Source of the DNA: Sanguinoderma infundibulare
Lineage: Eukaryota; Basidiomycota; Agaricomycetes; Polyporales; Polyporaceae
DNA length: 64,000 nucleotides
NCBI GenBank assembly: GCA_032821775.1
Contig: JAVLRN010000003.1
Location: forward strand, 558,001 to 622,000
Reading direction: 5' to 3'
Shown: in pieces, positions 22,566-33,970 of the stretch
Layout of the letters: each line of letters begins with the position of its first letter
Position numbering within the stretch: the stretch's first letter is position 1
Program-made: the position numbers and the translations under genes
Notes under the pieces: generated by a model
Told to the model about the DNA's origin: nothing
Database searches by the model: none
Seen by the model: the letters and a program-made list of their open reading frames with translations, nothing else

Positions 22566-25058
22566 ATGGCCAGTGACACAATCAATGTGTTTATATGGCC
22601 CGTCGTCCAGTACGGGGCAGTTGACTTTGCCGTCAGCAGCTTCTCATGCCCCCGCCCCGAGACTGTGATCCAACTCCGTGAACGCGTGGCTCAGGACCGG
22701 AAGGTCGAGATCCGCTATGTGCAGCTATGGAAGGTCAGTAGCTCCCGAATTCTACTTACAGAGATGATTATTGGAATGCTGACCACTCTCCGCCACAGCC
22801 TCACTATCATTTGATGACAAACAACAAGGCCCGAGAGGCACTCGGAGCAAAGCTCAAGGAGTTCAACTGGGACCTCGACACGTTTTGCGATGACCTTGGC
22901 GACTACAGTACACTATCTCATAATGCATATGGTCCGTCCCCATATTTTCGTATGCATTATGAGGTCTTATGCAGGATGGTATGGGTCACGTGGCGCAAGA
23001 TCCCTTTAGCGCCTGTGGTCCGAGACTTCCCACACCCATGATCTGTTCGAAGGCGGTGAATAATCGCTTCCGCCCTATGGGACAGAGTTTTGAGGCTTCC
23101 CAGATGGTATCAACGAGGCTTTCGGATGCCAGGATGAGCTGGTGAAGGACCGTGGTTAAGGTGGAATGGCGTGGGACGCCTGAGAAATTCACCTCCCACG
23201 CCACTTTTATAGCTTGGCGCCCGCCCCAATAACTATATATGGCAGATCCCGTAGTGCATACTGGCCAAAAGTTTATGCATTATGCATCAATAGATTTCAT
23301 GCATAAGTTCCCGCGTACGGAGTTGGTCCCCGCCAAAAGTTATGCATTATCGGCACTTATGCATTATGAGCTCTTGCATTATGAGATAGTGTACTGTATT
23401 ATGAGGACCCGGTCCATACATTGTTTGGCGGACAAGACAACCGTGCTGCCAGGCGAACCGCCCTCATCGCCCTGATAGCGTCTCCCAGGCCTGCTCCTCC
23501 GAAGCCACCGACAACTGAGGAAGAAGAAGCACGCGATGAGCTAACGGAACTTCAGCGCCGTGCGTGTTCTTGCATTGTGGTCGTTTGCAGTTCTAATTCT
23601 CCCGCAGAGTTCACCAAAGCGTTGGAAGTCACCAATCGATTATCTCCTTCCGTCAGCGCACAGCCAGTCAATTACCGAACGCATCAGGACGGTCCTCATC
23701 CCATTCTCGACGGGCGATACGGCACAAAAGGCTGGAGCCATCTGGCTCCGCCGGTCGAGATTTACCATCCTGTGTTCGCCAAGTTTGCTGCTGACATGCA
23801 GAACGACGCGTTGGAGGTTCCTGACGATGTCGTTCGAGAGACAGCAAGCTTCATGACCTACGTCTCCAAGATCTCGACTGCCGAAAATCTTCGTACCGAA
23901 ACTCGTGACAAGCTCAGGAAACTCCTCACTACGGTCATCGATCAACCTTTGGACCGCAACAAGACCGTTCCAGACCACTTCATGTCTTACCATCGTACTT
24001 CTGCACCAGCCGGAGACGCAGGACTGGCCGTCATGGAGGAGAAGGGCGAGCTTGGCCAGAGCGGAGAGTCAACCGTTCAGGGGTCGTTCTCCTACGTCGA
24101 GTTCTGGATCGACGGACGCCGAAAGGTACGTGTCTCGATCGATGTCTGTCTGTCTTTCCTGTCCTCATCCAGGAACAACCTGCAGGCGCTGGCGGATGCA
24201 TGCTTCTGTCCCTCGTTTATTATCGCCATCGCCGGCCCCTGGCTGGCCGTTTGCGGCGCGATTTTCACCACCGGTCCGATCGTCCATCGCTTGACGGACT
24301 ACGTGTGGATCGGCCACAGCCGCGTGATCGACGACCACCGCACCCTCGCCCTCGCCCGCATGTTTTGCTCTCTCAGACTTGGCATCGCGGGCTTGAGAAA
24401 GTACTACAGCGAGCTGGTCGTCGACGAGAACGACAAGCCGAGCAGGTTCTTCCCGTTGGCGACGTCATTCCAGCTCAACGGCCAGCGAGTGCGCTTCCGG
24501 TACGTGCGGCCGCTCAAGGGCGCGGTCCCGTCCTGCGTAACGTTCCTCGTCAAGAGCTGCGAGGACGAGCGGCAGTTTGTCGTCAAGTTTGTCGAGCGTT
24601 ACGGCGAGAAGGCGCACCGGCTGCTTGCGGAGCGGGGGCTCGCGCCCACGCTGGTGTACTACGGCCCCATCTGGCCCGAGGACGAGGTGCCGGGCGGCGG
24701 AATGGGGCCGCGCAAGATGGTGGTCATGGAGTACATTGAGGGCGAGACGGCGGGAGCCAAGTATCCAGACGAGGTTCCTTTGGCCGTGCGTGCGAAGGTG
24801 CAGGAAGCACTGAAGGTCCTGCATGACGAAAAGCTCGTCCATGGTGACATCCGACCGCCGAACATCCTGATCGCAAACAGTGCGGACGCGGACGCGGACG
24901 TCGGGGAGTTGACGCGGATCCTCGACTTTGACTGGGCTGGGGCCGAGGGCGAGGTGAGGTATCCGCTGCATCTGGCGAAGGCTGGGTGGGTGAACGGCGT
25001 GGAGGACTATGGTCTGATTTGCGCGGCGCACGATGATGATATGGCTGACAGACTGTAG
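22566..25058 (+). pseudogene. Kinase-like protein with Crinkler-like header, copy A (disrupted by a MITE)
   Basis: Exon 1 (22566-22733) encodes an about 56-residue header ending 'YVQLWK'. Exon 2 starts 'PHYHLMTNNKAREALGAK', the same architecture as intact copy C. At 22904 the coding sequence is interrupted by a mariner-type MITE and resumes at about 23399 ('DPVHTLFGGQD' in the sister copies). The remaining body is open to the stop at 25058. Kinase-fold landmarks: 'FVVKFVERYG' (candidate ATP-binding Lys), hinge 'MVVMEYIEGETAG', catalytic loop 'HGDIRPPNIL' and the DFG-like 'ILDFDWAG'. Introns match copy C: 48 nt near 23562-23609 and 60 nt near 24127-24186. Without the insertion the gene would read through. 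The upstream region is also cut by the MULE. Substrate unknown. Confidence 0.85.
22906..23396. mobile_element. Tc1/mariner-type MITE inserted in kinase-like copy A
   Basis: 491-bp element with perfect 22-bp terminal inverted repeats starting CAGTACACTATCTCATAATG and flanked by TA on both sides, so a TA target duplication. It has no transposase. Several internal 'gcattatg' copies and a short hairpin near 23165-23210 are visible. The orthologous position in copies B and C has no insertion. Confidence 0.9.
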
Positions 25059-25289
25059 TGCGGGCGCGTCATGTTGTGGTTTGATTGTTCCGCGTTGTCA
25101 TGTACAATATCGATTGTGTGCGCACTCGTTTACCCCTTCTGTACCATACCCTAGACTAGGAACTGGAACTCGTCATTGTTGTCGGTGACCGTGTTGCCAA
25201 GCGAATCCTCAACGGATTGGGAGTCCCCACACCTTACCAAAATTCTCCTATTTCGCGCTGTCCAAGGCGGGTGATCATGATGTTCCTTG

Positions 25290-25752
25290 TCAACTTAACT
25301 CAGCGTCGTACCCTTTCCTGGTATTGGTGTTGTGTCATGGAGATAGTCATCGCCCCAACGCCACACCTTTGCCACCGCGCGACCAGCGCGAGGCTGATCT
25401 TCCGATTTGACCACGCGCGTCGTTTTCGATTCGCAGCTCGCGGAGACGACAGAGTCCTGAAAGCACGGTCCTGAACGGAGCGGAAGAGAATGTGTGACCC
25501 GGTCACGCCACGCGGAAATGGCAAACGTGTCCTGTCCGAATTTGGCAGTGCATTGGCAACTCGAACCTGAACTTGAAACGAGTCGACTGCATGTCTTCGC
25601 TGGCGCTGTTTACTCCCCACACTCTCTGCACGGTCTCTGGCTAGCAGGAAATCGCAATGCTCCTCCGGATACAACTTCTCCAACTCTTCCCGCTTCTCCT
25701 GGTCGGCCCATACCACGCCAAGGCGCAGCACCCTCGCCCTCGCAGATTCCAC
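25290..25752 (-). CDS. Conserved short ORF of unknown function, copy A (convergent with the kinase-like gene)
   Basis: The minus-strand frame contains 'RLGVVWADQEKREELEKLYP' then 'EEHCDFLLAR' near 25730-25640. The same peptide is conserved at 41397-41630 and 46046-46267, always antisense to the kinase-like and F-box-associated genes. Conservation in three diverged copies suggests it was once coding, perhaps the 3' exon of a gene overlapping the intergenic region. No family is recognised; the Lys/Glu run looks like a short helix. Confidence 0.4.
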
Positions 25753-25887
25753 GGCCCTCCTTGTCCTTTCGCATCCCTACTCTGTACATGCTCACACATC
25801 AATTACCGCCTATCCATCTCGAACAATGTACATCTATCCGCTCGCATCTTTCGCGCAAAGTTCGACCATCGCGTCCCCGCCCGCCGT

Positions 25888-27452
25888 ATGTGCAAAGAGG
25901 CTAGCTATGCCTCCGCTCTCGCCTCCCAACTTGTCCACTACTCGGCTGCCTTGATAAACATCAAGCACGGCGACATCTATTCTTCTACCCTCCTCCATGA
26001 CTTCTACCGTCTCTTCACCCTCTGCCTCGAGAAGGACGGCAGAAACGCCCATCACCTGGGCTGGGCCGCCTGCCCTCACTTTATCCACCGCTACATCTTT
26101 CACAGACTTTGGGCAGACCGCCAAGATAGCCACCACTCGAGTCCCCCGAGAATGCCTTCGCCCTCTGGCCCTACTACTTTTCTCTCGACCACGGTATGCT
26201 CCTCTTCTTATCTTTCATCCTTCTCCCTCACTCATCCCTCCCTTTGCTCTTCAGACAAGCTCGCGTCCCAGTCGGAGCACGAGCGCGAGCACCTCTTGTT
26301 CCTCATCCGTCCATTCACTATCTACAACTTCTGCTACCCCCCCTTCCTCGTCCCCGATAACCATGTCCACCTCCCTCTCACCGCTCACCCCTCCCCTCTA
26401 TGTACCATGATCATTCGGCCATCATTCCTCACGGCTTCTACCCTCTCTATCGCGACCCCTCCAGCATAAAGCGCTCCCTCGAGCACTTCGGAAAGCACAT
26501 AGCCATCGCAGAGCCTCCCATTGGCCTCGTCGCAAAGCTCTTCTACATCGCTTCCTTTGAGCGTTGCCCAGTCATCATCCCCGACCTTATTCCATGCGAT
26601 CGCCACGAAGCAGACACTCAACGTCACAGGCCCCACCATTGCCGACTACAACGACTTCACCAGCCGACGGTCCGTCCAGTTCCCTGCCCCTGGCAACTGG
26701 GACTGGTACGACGCCCTCTCCGACGACGAGCGATCATCGTTCATCAACTCCAAGGGTGAGAGCGTGCGCCATGATAAAGACTGGGAGTGATGGCGCGCCT
26801 GCTATGACCCTTGGGACGCAACTCAGGCCAAGAGCACCGTTTACACCCTCTCGCCGACTCTGACTATGACTACGACGAGCTCAGGTCCGAGTCCGAGTCG
26901 GAGGACGATGGTCCCTGCGTGCACCGCATCAGACGTGAAGTCCAGGACGGCCTCGGCATTCACGTGGACATCAAGCAGCTGATCGAGCATGTCGCGCTGC
27001 ATGTCTCCTCCTCGGACGACGACTCCAGCATTTGCGACACCGCGAGCGATGGCGGCACGGAAATCACGTGCAGCTGCACCGATATCTTGGACAAATCGTC
27101 ACCGGCGAGGTGAGCGTCCGTGGTATCTGCTTTACCTTGTGCTGACTGACGTTTGCACGCGCCCTCCTTACGTGCGGTCTTTGTGACAGACCCTCCGGCG
27201 GCACGCGCTCGCGTGGGGCGACTTCAGGATATATGGTCGAGTGCGCTCCTGGCAAGGGCCCGTCGTCCTCGTCCGGTCTCCGATCTGGCACGGGCCCGGC
27301 CTTCCCCCACACGACATGTTCATCTTCAGAAGCTACCTCGTTGGTAGCAGGAACCTTGTCGGCTTGTGGCGGCATGTGACGAGCAACGTCCTCTAGATCC
27401 CGATGGAGGGCCCGTTTGTCGTCAGCAAAGTTGACGAGTGCGAATGGGGGAG
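25888..27452 (+). pseudogene. F-box-associated-type hypothetical gene, copy A (frameshifted)
   Basis: Coding blocks in order: 'LVHYSAALINIKHGDIYSS', 'RYIFHRLWADRQDS', 'EREHLLFLIRPFTIYNFCY', 'HFGKHIAIAEPPIGLVAKLF', 'WDWYDALSDDERSSFINSKG', an acidic segment 'DSDYDYDELRSESESEDDG', and a C-terminal block 'WGDFRIYGRVRSWQGPVVLV' followed by 'SYLVGSRNLVGLW' and 'IPMEGPFVVSKVDE'. That last pattern resembles the C-terminal half of F-box-like proteins common in Agaricomycetes. Introns about 26193-26258, 26755-26827 and 27113-27189 are plausible. Compared with the 44640-46045 copy there is a 7-nt deletion near 26136 and a 2-nt deletion near 26618; each shifts the frame. A TAG before 'IPMEGPF' is present in both copies. 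Confidence 0.55.
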
Positions 27453-27640
27453 TTCCTTACGGGGATGAGACAACATGGAACGTGATGAAACAGATCTAGC
27501 GTCGGGGGGCCGGGAGCGGTGGCTTGGATAGCAACACTTGTGGCAGTTCAGAATCTTCAGACGCTTACGTAATGGCGCCGGTCAAACGAACGCCGTGCCG
27601 ACGCCGATGCGGGCATGCGCGGTCTATCCGGCGTAAGTTA

Positions 27641-28381
27641 GGGCCTGTTCAGCAAAGAGTTGCGGAAAAGAGTTGCCGCTATTCCGTCACGTGCTGTACG
27701 ACCGTTTGGAAAAGAGTTACCGGCGCTAGAGTTACCGCGATTTCCAGCGTCATTTAGCGCTCAGAAATGCGAATGTAGCGTATGCAGTACACTTGAGGCC
27801 TCCCTCCCCTTCGTTTGCATGGCTTGCACTAGAAGCTCCTCAACCACTCATGCATCTCAGCAGCCAGTCCATAGGGCTTACATGGAGCATCGTAGACAGG
27901 CAACAGCAGCTGCAGCTGCCATATTATCTATGGCAACTGCTCTTGTGGCTATTGAGGACACCTGGAATCGTATCAATCCTGAGCCCTACCACACATCGAC
28001 ACTCTCGGGGCATCAATGGGTACAAGAACTTCTTGATGGACATTGGGACCGCATGAAGGATAGTCTCGAGACCCCTGCGGGAGTCTTCCAATGCTTAGAG
28101 CATGAGCTCATACACTGTGGCGGTCTAGCTCCACGGCGATACGTCGATATGACAGAACAGCTTGCAATGCGAGTGAATGAATAGGGGTGAGAGACGAGCG
28201 GGAGCCTGTGGGAGCACGCATTGATTTCAGAGGTGATTAGCACCTGGAGTAATCGGATTTCCAGGCATCCGAACACAAGAACTCTGGGGAAAATCACGAT
28301 TTTCTGGTACGACGAAAACTTGCCCATATATGGAGCGAAGGACCGGCAACTCTTTTCCGCAACTCTTTGCCGAACAGGCCC
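27641..28381 (+). mobile_element. Truncated PIF/Harbinger DNA transposon
   Basis: 741-bp element with about 38-bp terminal inverted repeats beginning GGGCCTGTTC (one mismatch) and a 3-bp TTA target duplication at 27638-27640 and 28382-28384. The inner ORF encodes only the N-terminal region of a Harbinger transposase. The homologous, uninterrupted host sequence is present at 55255-55270 in inverted orientation with a single TTA, proving a precise insertion. Confidence 0.9.
27660..28184 (+). pseudogene. N-terminal fragment of a Harbinger transposase
   Basis: The frame contains 'TSTLSGHQWVQELLDGHWDR' and 'YVDMTEQLAMRV', which resemble the conserved block found upstream of the DDE domain in fungal Harbinger transposases. 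The DDE nuclease domain itself is absent, so the element cannot move by itself. Mobilisation in trans by a full-length relative is possible. Confidence 0.7.
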
Positions 28382-28394
28382 TTAGCTCCTATCC

Positions 28395-28943
28395 TAACCT
28401 GAGACGTCTCTGCCAGACGATGCAGTCGATGGTGTAGCAGACGATGCAGTCGATGGTGTAGCAGACGAAGGATCACGAAAGCCTGCACTCAAGACGCGAA
28501 CGTGTCAGTCACGGTCATAACCATGCACGAAACTGCAGAACTTACGTGAAGATGATAGTGCAGGATTGACTTCAGGCGAGAACGGAGCGCTTTTCGCCAT
28601 CTTAGGAGAACAACGCATTCCATTCATCGATCACTGGTGTAGTGGAGATCGCATTGAGTATGTGCTACTAACTTTCAGATGCTAAGCAGGCTCGCAATAC
28701 GCACCCAGTCGTTTCCTCCGCCCATCAGCGTCCGGCCTAACGTTGGGAGACGTAATGGGTGCCTCATCCATTGAACTCTCACCGTAGGCAGAGCCTGAGG
28801 ATGCCTCTCCGTCTTCTTTGTCGCTGTCAATGAAGCCCTTGCGCTTTGACAGAAGAATAGCGTTCTTCGGAGTCATAACGCGCGGAGACGTCCTCCCATG
28901 ATTGCCCGCTCGACACCATACCGGAGTTGACATGTTGACAACC
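28395..28943 (-). CDS. Conserved small Ser/Lys-rich protein exons, copy 1
   Basis: A minus-strand frame (28943 down to 28682) reads MSTPVWCRAGNH, then 'RVMTPKNAILLSKRKGF' and an acidic 'DSDKEDGEASSG' section. The companion exons are 28597 down to about 28548 (MAKSAPFSPEVNPALSSS), then a GTAAGT intron, then 28489-28395 with a duplicated 'ATPSTASS' unit. Both blocks are retained with very few amino-acid changes in the inverted copy at 54736-55255, which argues that they are coding. Whether they form one gene or two is unclear. No known domain. Confidence 0.4.
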
Positions 28944-28970
28944 CGCCGCGATCGGTCACGCAGCCTCCAC

Positions 28971-30304
28971 TCAAACCATCTTCCACTGCTCTTCAACCAT
29001 CTCCGTATCCTGTGTCCATACCAGCTGGGTCCTATCCTCGCTCAGTGACGCCGACATATACGGGATGTCTGGGCGCCTGTACACGATGCGCTCGACGCAG
29101 TCGTCCCAGTCGCGGAGCACCCGAAACGCTGTCGCGCTCAGAACCTCTTCCCACGCCGCCGTCATCTTCACGTCCACCTAGAGAGTTCGTGCCGGCCATC
29201 CGAATACCCACACAAGGGTCAGGCGCGTGTCGCCGCGGCGGACAGTATTCGGCCCCGTCCCGGGTCGCGTGCTTGATCGTTCCGAGGCGTAGTTCACGAT
29301 ATGCGTGTTGGCGTGGGCCTTCTCCGTCCGTATTGTGGTCGGAAGTAGATCAGAGAGCGCAACTGCATGGTAAACGAACGTGAAGACGTGCACCGAAGTC
29401 CATGTCGAGCTGCAGGAAGGACAGACGAGGGAACAGCTCGACCAGCTCGCCAAGAGAAGGAGGCTCTGGCTGATCTGTGACTCGACCTAAGCACCGGGAC
29501 ATGCGCAGGCTCACGAGTTGCTTGCCCAACAGCGCAGCGACGCGACGCAGCTCCCAGGCCTCGAAGTCCAGCCATGCCCGCGTCAAGTGGCAGTGGGTGA
29601 GCGCGGGCGGAACGGGGAGGCGGTCGTGGATGAACCAGACGGCGCAGGTGATGGCGCGCAATGACTGGAGATGGACGTTGGCGAATTTCTCCACCCACGA
29701 TTCCCACTCTGGGGGTTCGAAGTCGCCAACGACCTCGAGCTCCTCGAGCAACGGGTGCTGATGGAGGAACGCCAAACCGCCCTTGAGGTAGATTGTCTGA
29801 TGGTTCGTGGCGAAGCCGCGGAGGAGGGGGAAGCGCATTTCGAGGATAGCATCAATTCTTTCCATTGCGCTGGTGTTTCCTACCCACAATCGGAGGAAGC
29901 GAAGGCTGAGATACTTGATGTTACGGAGCAAGCTGAGGGCAAGGAAGAACAGATGGAACTTTCCATCGTCGTAGATTAGCCAGTCGATGGAGAGGTGGAG
30001 GCTTGATACAAGATCTGCTCGATGAGAAGATGCAGAGACCGACTGGCAGAAGCGGAGAATGGACGAGTCTTGTTTAAGCGTGACGGTATGGTATAGGCGA
30101 CTTTCAGCTCTATCGCGGAATGCGCGATTGACCCCCATGAGCATCAAAAGAATCGCGGTGTCCTTGATGTAGCCAAGAATGTGCAGCCATAATTCGACGG
30201 GTAGCTCCTGAGATACAAGTGACGGCCTTGTGGGAGATGCAGGGCATGCTGCGGGACGAAAATATGAGCGTAGTCCCTCGACGTCATGCGTGACCTACCT
30301 TCAT
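28971..30304 (-). CDS. F-box protein
   Basis: Likely substrate adaptor of an SCF ubiquitin ligase. The F-box is 'ELPVELWLHILGYIKDTAIL', beginning exon 2 at 30207; the short first exon (ATG AAG at 30304-30299) is followed by a GTAGGT donor. The long exon to about 29390 continues with leucine-rich text such as 'LVSSLHLSIDWLIYDD', 'NIKYLSLRFLRLW', 'HPLLEELEVVGDFEPPEWES' and 'LPVPPALTHCHL', typical of fungal F-box proteins with degenerate LRRs. After 'FLQLDMDFG' the frame changes, presumably at an intron near 29393. A TAG at 29178-29180 before 'VDVKMTAAWEEV' is probably removed by a splice ending in CTCTAG. A diverged inverted copy lies at 53381-54697. The start and last exons are less certain than the body. 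Confidence 0.65.
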
Positions 30305-30832
30305 CAGGACGTTGCTCGTCGTGTGCGGAAGGTTTGACCCCTCGGCCTGTCGCAGCATACCACAGACTTGCAATTGAGATCATATCGATGATGGAAGTGA
30401 TTGAAGCGCTTGAATCCTGGCATGGAATCCGTCTAGGCTGGGCGATGGTCGAAGCACGAGGTCGTCGTCCAAGTGGCAAGCAACAGCCGCAAGACGAAAG
30501 AATGGCTCAGGTTGCGCACTGCCAAATACGGACAAGGCAGCCACCACGTGGCGCTGGCAGTAGAAATCAGGCTCAACCACAATGTAGGGGAAGGTCCCAT
30601 GCAGGATTTTCAACGCCCGGCAACCACCTAAGTGGCTGCAACTGTCGTTCCGTCGGCGACAGCACTACGATTCGAGTACATAACGGCGAGGGACTTGTAC
30701 ATATCATACATGGACATTACTCGAACAACAGTCCATAGCATACTGAGAATCAATCTACTTAATTTAAACGGAGCTACCGACCACTGCGACTGCGGAGCGC
30801 ACTCTCGACGGCGCGTACATACAACCACCGCA
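30305..30832. other. Intergenic region
   Basis: The part next to 30304 (to about 30545) is duplicated in inverted orientation at 53145-53380 and is probably the promoter of the F-box gene. Nothing coding is supported between about 30545 and the stop codon of the RNA-binding protein. Confidence 0.5.
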
Positions 30833-33515
30833 TCACCGCGCATACGGGTGGTAGCTGTGCTGCCCCCTCTGGCCCGCCCGCTGAGGACCGACCCCGCCGC
30901 TCGGGCCCGTCGGCGCGTTCCGCGGCCCCCGAGGGACGTTAGGTCCCAGCGAGCCCGGCCCACTCTGCATGCCCATCCCTCCCCCTGCGCCCATCCCGCC
31001 CCCGCGTCCCATGCCCATCCCAGCGCCGCCCATCATCGGCCCCCCACGCATGCCCATGCCCGCGCCAATGCCCCCGCCGTACTGTCCGCCCATCATCGCC
31101 GCGGGGTTCATGCCGCCCATCATCGGGTTCATCCCCCCGATCTGCGAGATCATGCGCGTGTAGAGCTGCGCGAGCGCCTGCGGGTCGAATGATCCCCCCG
31201 CTGCGCCGCCGCTGCCGCCCTGACCGCCACTGCCCTGCGCACCGCTGCCCGCGCCGCCTTGTCCGCTGAAATTTTGGTTGCCGTACGCTCCGCCGCCGCC
31301 GAACCCGTTGCCGTACTGGCCGCGCCCCCCCACTGCGCCGCCGCTCTCGGCGTACGCCTCACGCTGCGAGCGGGGCTGTGCGAGCTTGACGTCGATCTGG
31401 AGAAAAGGTGCGTGTCAGCACCGAGCAAGAACAGCGGCATAACGAGCGCCAATACGCACCAGCTTGCCGTCGATCTGCAGGTTCCCGAACCCGAGCATCG
31501 GTTGGACGTCAACATTCTCGAACGAGACGAAGCCAAAGCCCTTGCTCCTGCCCGTCTCGCGGTCAAGCATGACGGTGGCGTCGACGACCTTGCCGAACTG
31601 CGAGAAGAACTCGCGCATGGACTCGGACGTGACAGTCCCGGGAAGACCGCCAATGAACAGCTTGGTCGCACGCTGGTGTTCCTGCCGAGGAATCGCGCGC
31701 TTAGGGTCAATCTGCAGAGAGAGAAGCGAACATGAGCGATCGGGATACGAGAGGACGATTACGGGACGACTACATACGATCTTGCCGTCGAGGAAGTGCT
31801 CGCGGACCATGACCGCGTTCACCGATACGGGGTCCTCGAACGTCAGGAAGGCGAAGCAGCGCGAGCGACCGGCCGCGTCGCGCATGATTGTGCATGCCTC
31901 GACTTTGCCAAATTGTGTAAAGTACTTTTTCAACGACTCTGTAGCAACCGTTTAGCACTACTACACACGGAAGAACAAACCATCATGGCGTATGTACCAT
32001 CGGTTGTATCCCAGTTCAGCCCGCCGATAAACATTTTGCTACATAACAGCCGCCGATTTGCAAACACGCGGAGACGAGGCGGGATGCGGGGTACATGGAA
32101 AGCAAACGCTGTTATTAGCATGCGTTGTTACCTAGAACAAAAGGCGGTCATAACAAGGAGGAGAAAGTGGACGACTCTACTGTGCGCGACAGTGCTAGCC
32201 TAGACCTAGGAAAGCCGGAAGTGCTAGTGCATGCTAGTGCTAGCTAGGTGAAGGCGAGGTTGCTACCGCCCGGGCATTGCCATCGTCTCGTATCTATCAC
32301 CGACCCGAGTCGAACACCCAACCCAGTCAAGCCACAGAGCGAGCGCCAGGAGGTCGAGGGCTAGGAGGGTTAGTTGGACGAGGGAACACTCACCCTTCCT
32401 CTTTCATCTCCGAAGGCCGTACCGGTCGATCTACGCCGGGCGTACCCTGATAACTGTCGTGCCTTGGGGCTGCGGCCTCGCGATACTCGTTCGATCGGTC
32501 CTGGTAAGTGGGGATCTGCTGGGTAGGAGGTGAAGTGTAAGAAGGAATGGCGCTTGTGCCCGAGTCGTCGGAGGATGGAACGTGGGTCTTGAGGTCTTCA
32601 TGAGGGGGTGCTGGTGAGGAATTGATTAGTGAAGTCTGGGCTAGTTCCGGCTTGACGGCGGGTTTTGGTTCCTCCTGTGGCGGCTGGTGGCTTTCTGCCT
32701 TGGTCTTGGGCTCGGGGTCGCTTAAGGGGACAGCATACTCGTTGTCATCGTTTCCGTAGAGATCTAGCAAACTTGTTAGCACGCATATAGGGGCAAAGAG
32801 GACAGAAAGCAGCGAAAGACGACAAAACGCTCCGCAACGCGTCTCCAGAGCACATGGCATGTCGCAAAACGTCGTTCGGTATGCGACTAGCTCCCTCCCC
32901 GACCAGACTGGAACCTTGTTGGGGTTTTAGGAGCTGAACCTGCCTGCCCTGCCTGCACAGCTGATGCTAGTAGGTAGCACGCAAACTGCTACGTTCCCAA
33001 CAATCCGGGAGCTGCTCGCGCAGGAAACCCAGACTCCAAAACACCACCTCTCTCAGCGTGCCGTTGTGCGTCCCTCCGAGGCGACTTCCAACACGGACGA
33101 CCCACTCCTTCAACGCGTCCTCCCACTCCAACATCAGCAAAAGCTCCCTTCCCTGACGGCTCCTGAGCCTTCCTGATGCTCATTGTGAGCGCGACAGATC
33201 GTGTCAGGCTCTCAGGCTGGTCCCTGAGTAGACCAGCCTGAGAGCCTGACGGCGCTCTGAACCGCTTAGGAGGCGCGTCAGGAAGCTCAGGGACTGTCAG
33301 GAATTGGTCAGGGAAGTGAGCTTTTCCTGATGAACTCGATCCCACCAGACTGGCCAGCCCGTATGTCGACCTCGAGCACCTCCAACAAACAGAGGGGTGG
33401 GGGAGCGAAATAACACCTTCCTCAACGAAGGCCCCTTTTCCCTCGGCACGGGAAGACCAGTTGAGTCATAATCTGACCACTCACCACCATACAAATCAGC
33501 GTCGAGGTCGGACAT
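30833..33515 (-). CDS. HRP1-type hnRNP with two RRMs and Gly/Met-rich tail
   Basis: RNA-binding protein of the HRP1/Nab4 and Musashi class, acting in mRNA 3'-end processing or nuclear export. Exon 1 (33515-33485) encodes MSDLDADLYG and joins exon 2 at about 32768 ('DLYGNDDNEYAVPL'), a Pro/Glu-rich linker ending 'DRPVRPSEMKEEG'. A long intron (about 32391-32038) leads to RRM1: 'KMFIGGLNWDTTD' (RNP2) and 'RSRCFAFLTFEDP' (RNP1). RRM2: 'ATKLFIGGLPGTVTSESM' and 'SKGFGFVSFENV'. The tail from about 31400 to 30833 is made of Gly-Gly-Met and Gly-Met repeats ending HSYHPYAR. The first intron, about 715 nt, is unusually long for this locus and contains a strong hairpin. The gene is divergent from PDX2, 455 bases apart. 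Confidence 0.9.
33203..33250. repeat. Perfect 20-bp inverted repeat (hairpin) in intron 1 of the HRP1-type gene
   Basis: Arms 33203-33222 and 33231-33250 are exact reverse complements (GTCAGGCTCTCAGGCTGGTC on the left) with an 8-base loop. Related CTGAG/CCTGA motifs surround it (33150-33300). Confidence 0.9.
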
Positions 33516-33970
33516 CTTGAAGGAGACGAATAAGAAAGCCGAGCAGGGACAGAAAGAGGATGGATGGACGAGCAGGAAGAGGTGACGAAGGGGGAAGGTG
33601 ATGGTCGGGAGGAAAGGATGACGGAGGCCCGCGTGCTGACTGAGCGCCACGTTCAGTCGGAGCTCCCACGGCGCTTTGAATCTCCCGAATGCCGTCTATC
33701 CCCTCCCTTATCGGAGCCTCAATTTCTGACACGTCTTCTCGCACCGCCATGTGCCACACTCAGTCATTTTATCCCTGCTGCATGGTGCCGGTGCCCCAGG
33801 ATATATACCCGCACGCAGCTCCCCGACGGACAGCACGCAAAAGCAAGCAATCGCCGTCTTGAGGCTCGAGAGGACATCGTGCCGCCTTGGTTCCACCCCA
33901 AAATTTTCACGGAACGCCTGACGGACATCGCCGTGCGCACCTAGACTTAGCCACATCGGACGAGACTCGA
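33516..33970. promoter_or_regulatory. Shared upstream region between the HRP1-type gene and PDX2
   Basis: 455 bases separate two divergent start codons. A 'gatatataccc' TATA-like string near 33800 faces PDX2. No specific operator can be assigned. Confidence 0.35.

Noticed and set aside
28414..28465. Short spaced repeats considered as a CRISPR-like array
   Set aside because: Only two direct copies with no spacers, in a eukaryotic genome; it is a simple in-frame tandem duplication.
30969..31163. Plus-strand Pro/Ile/Met-rich frame
   Set aside because: It is the complement of the Gly/Met-rich tail of the HRP1-type protein.
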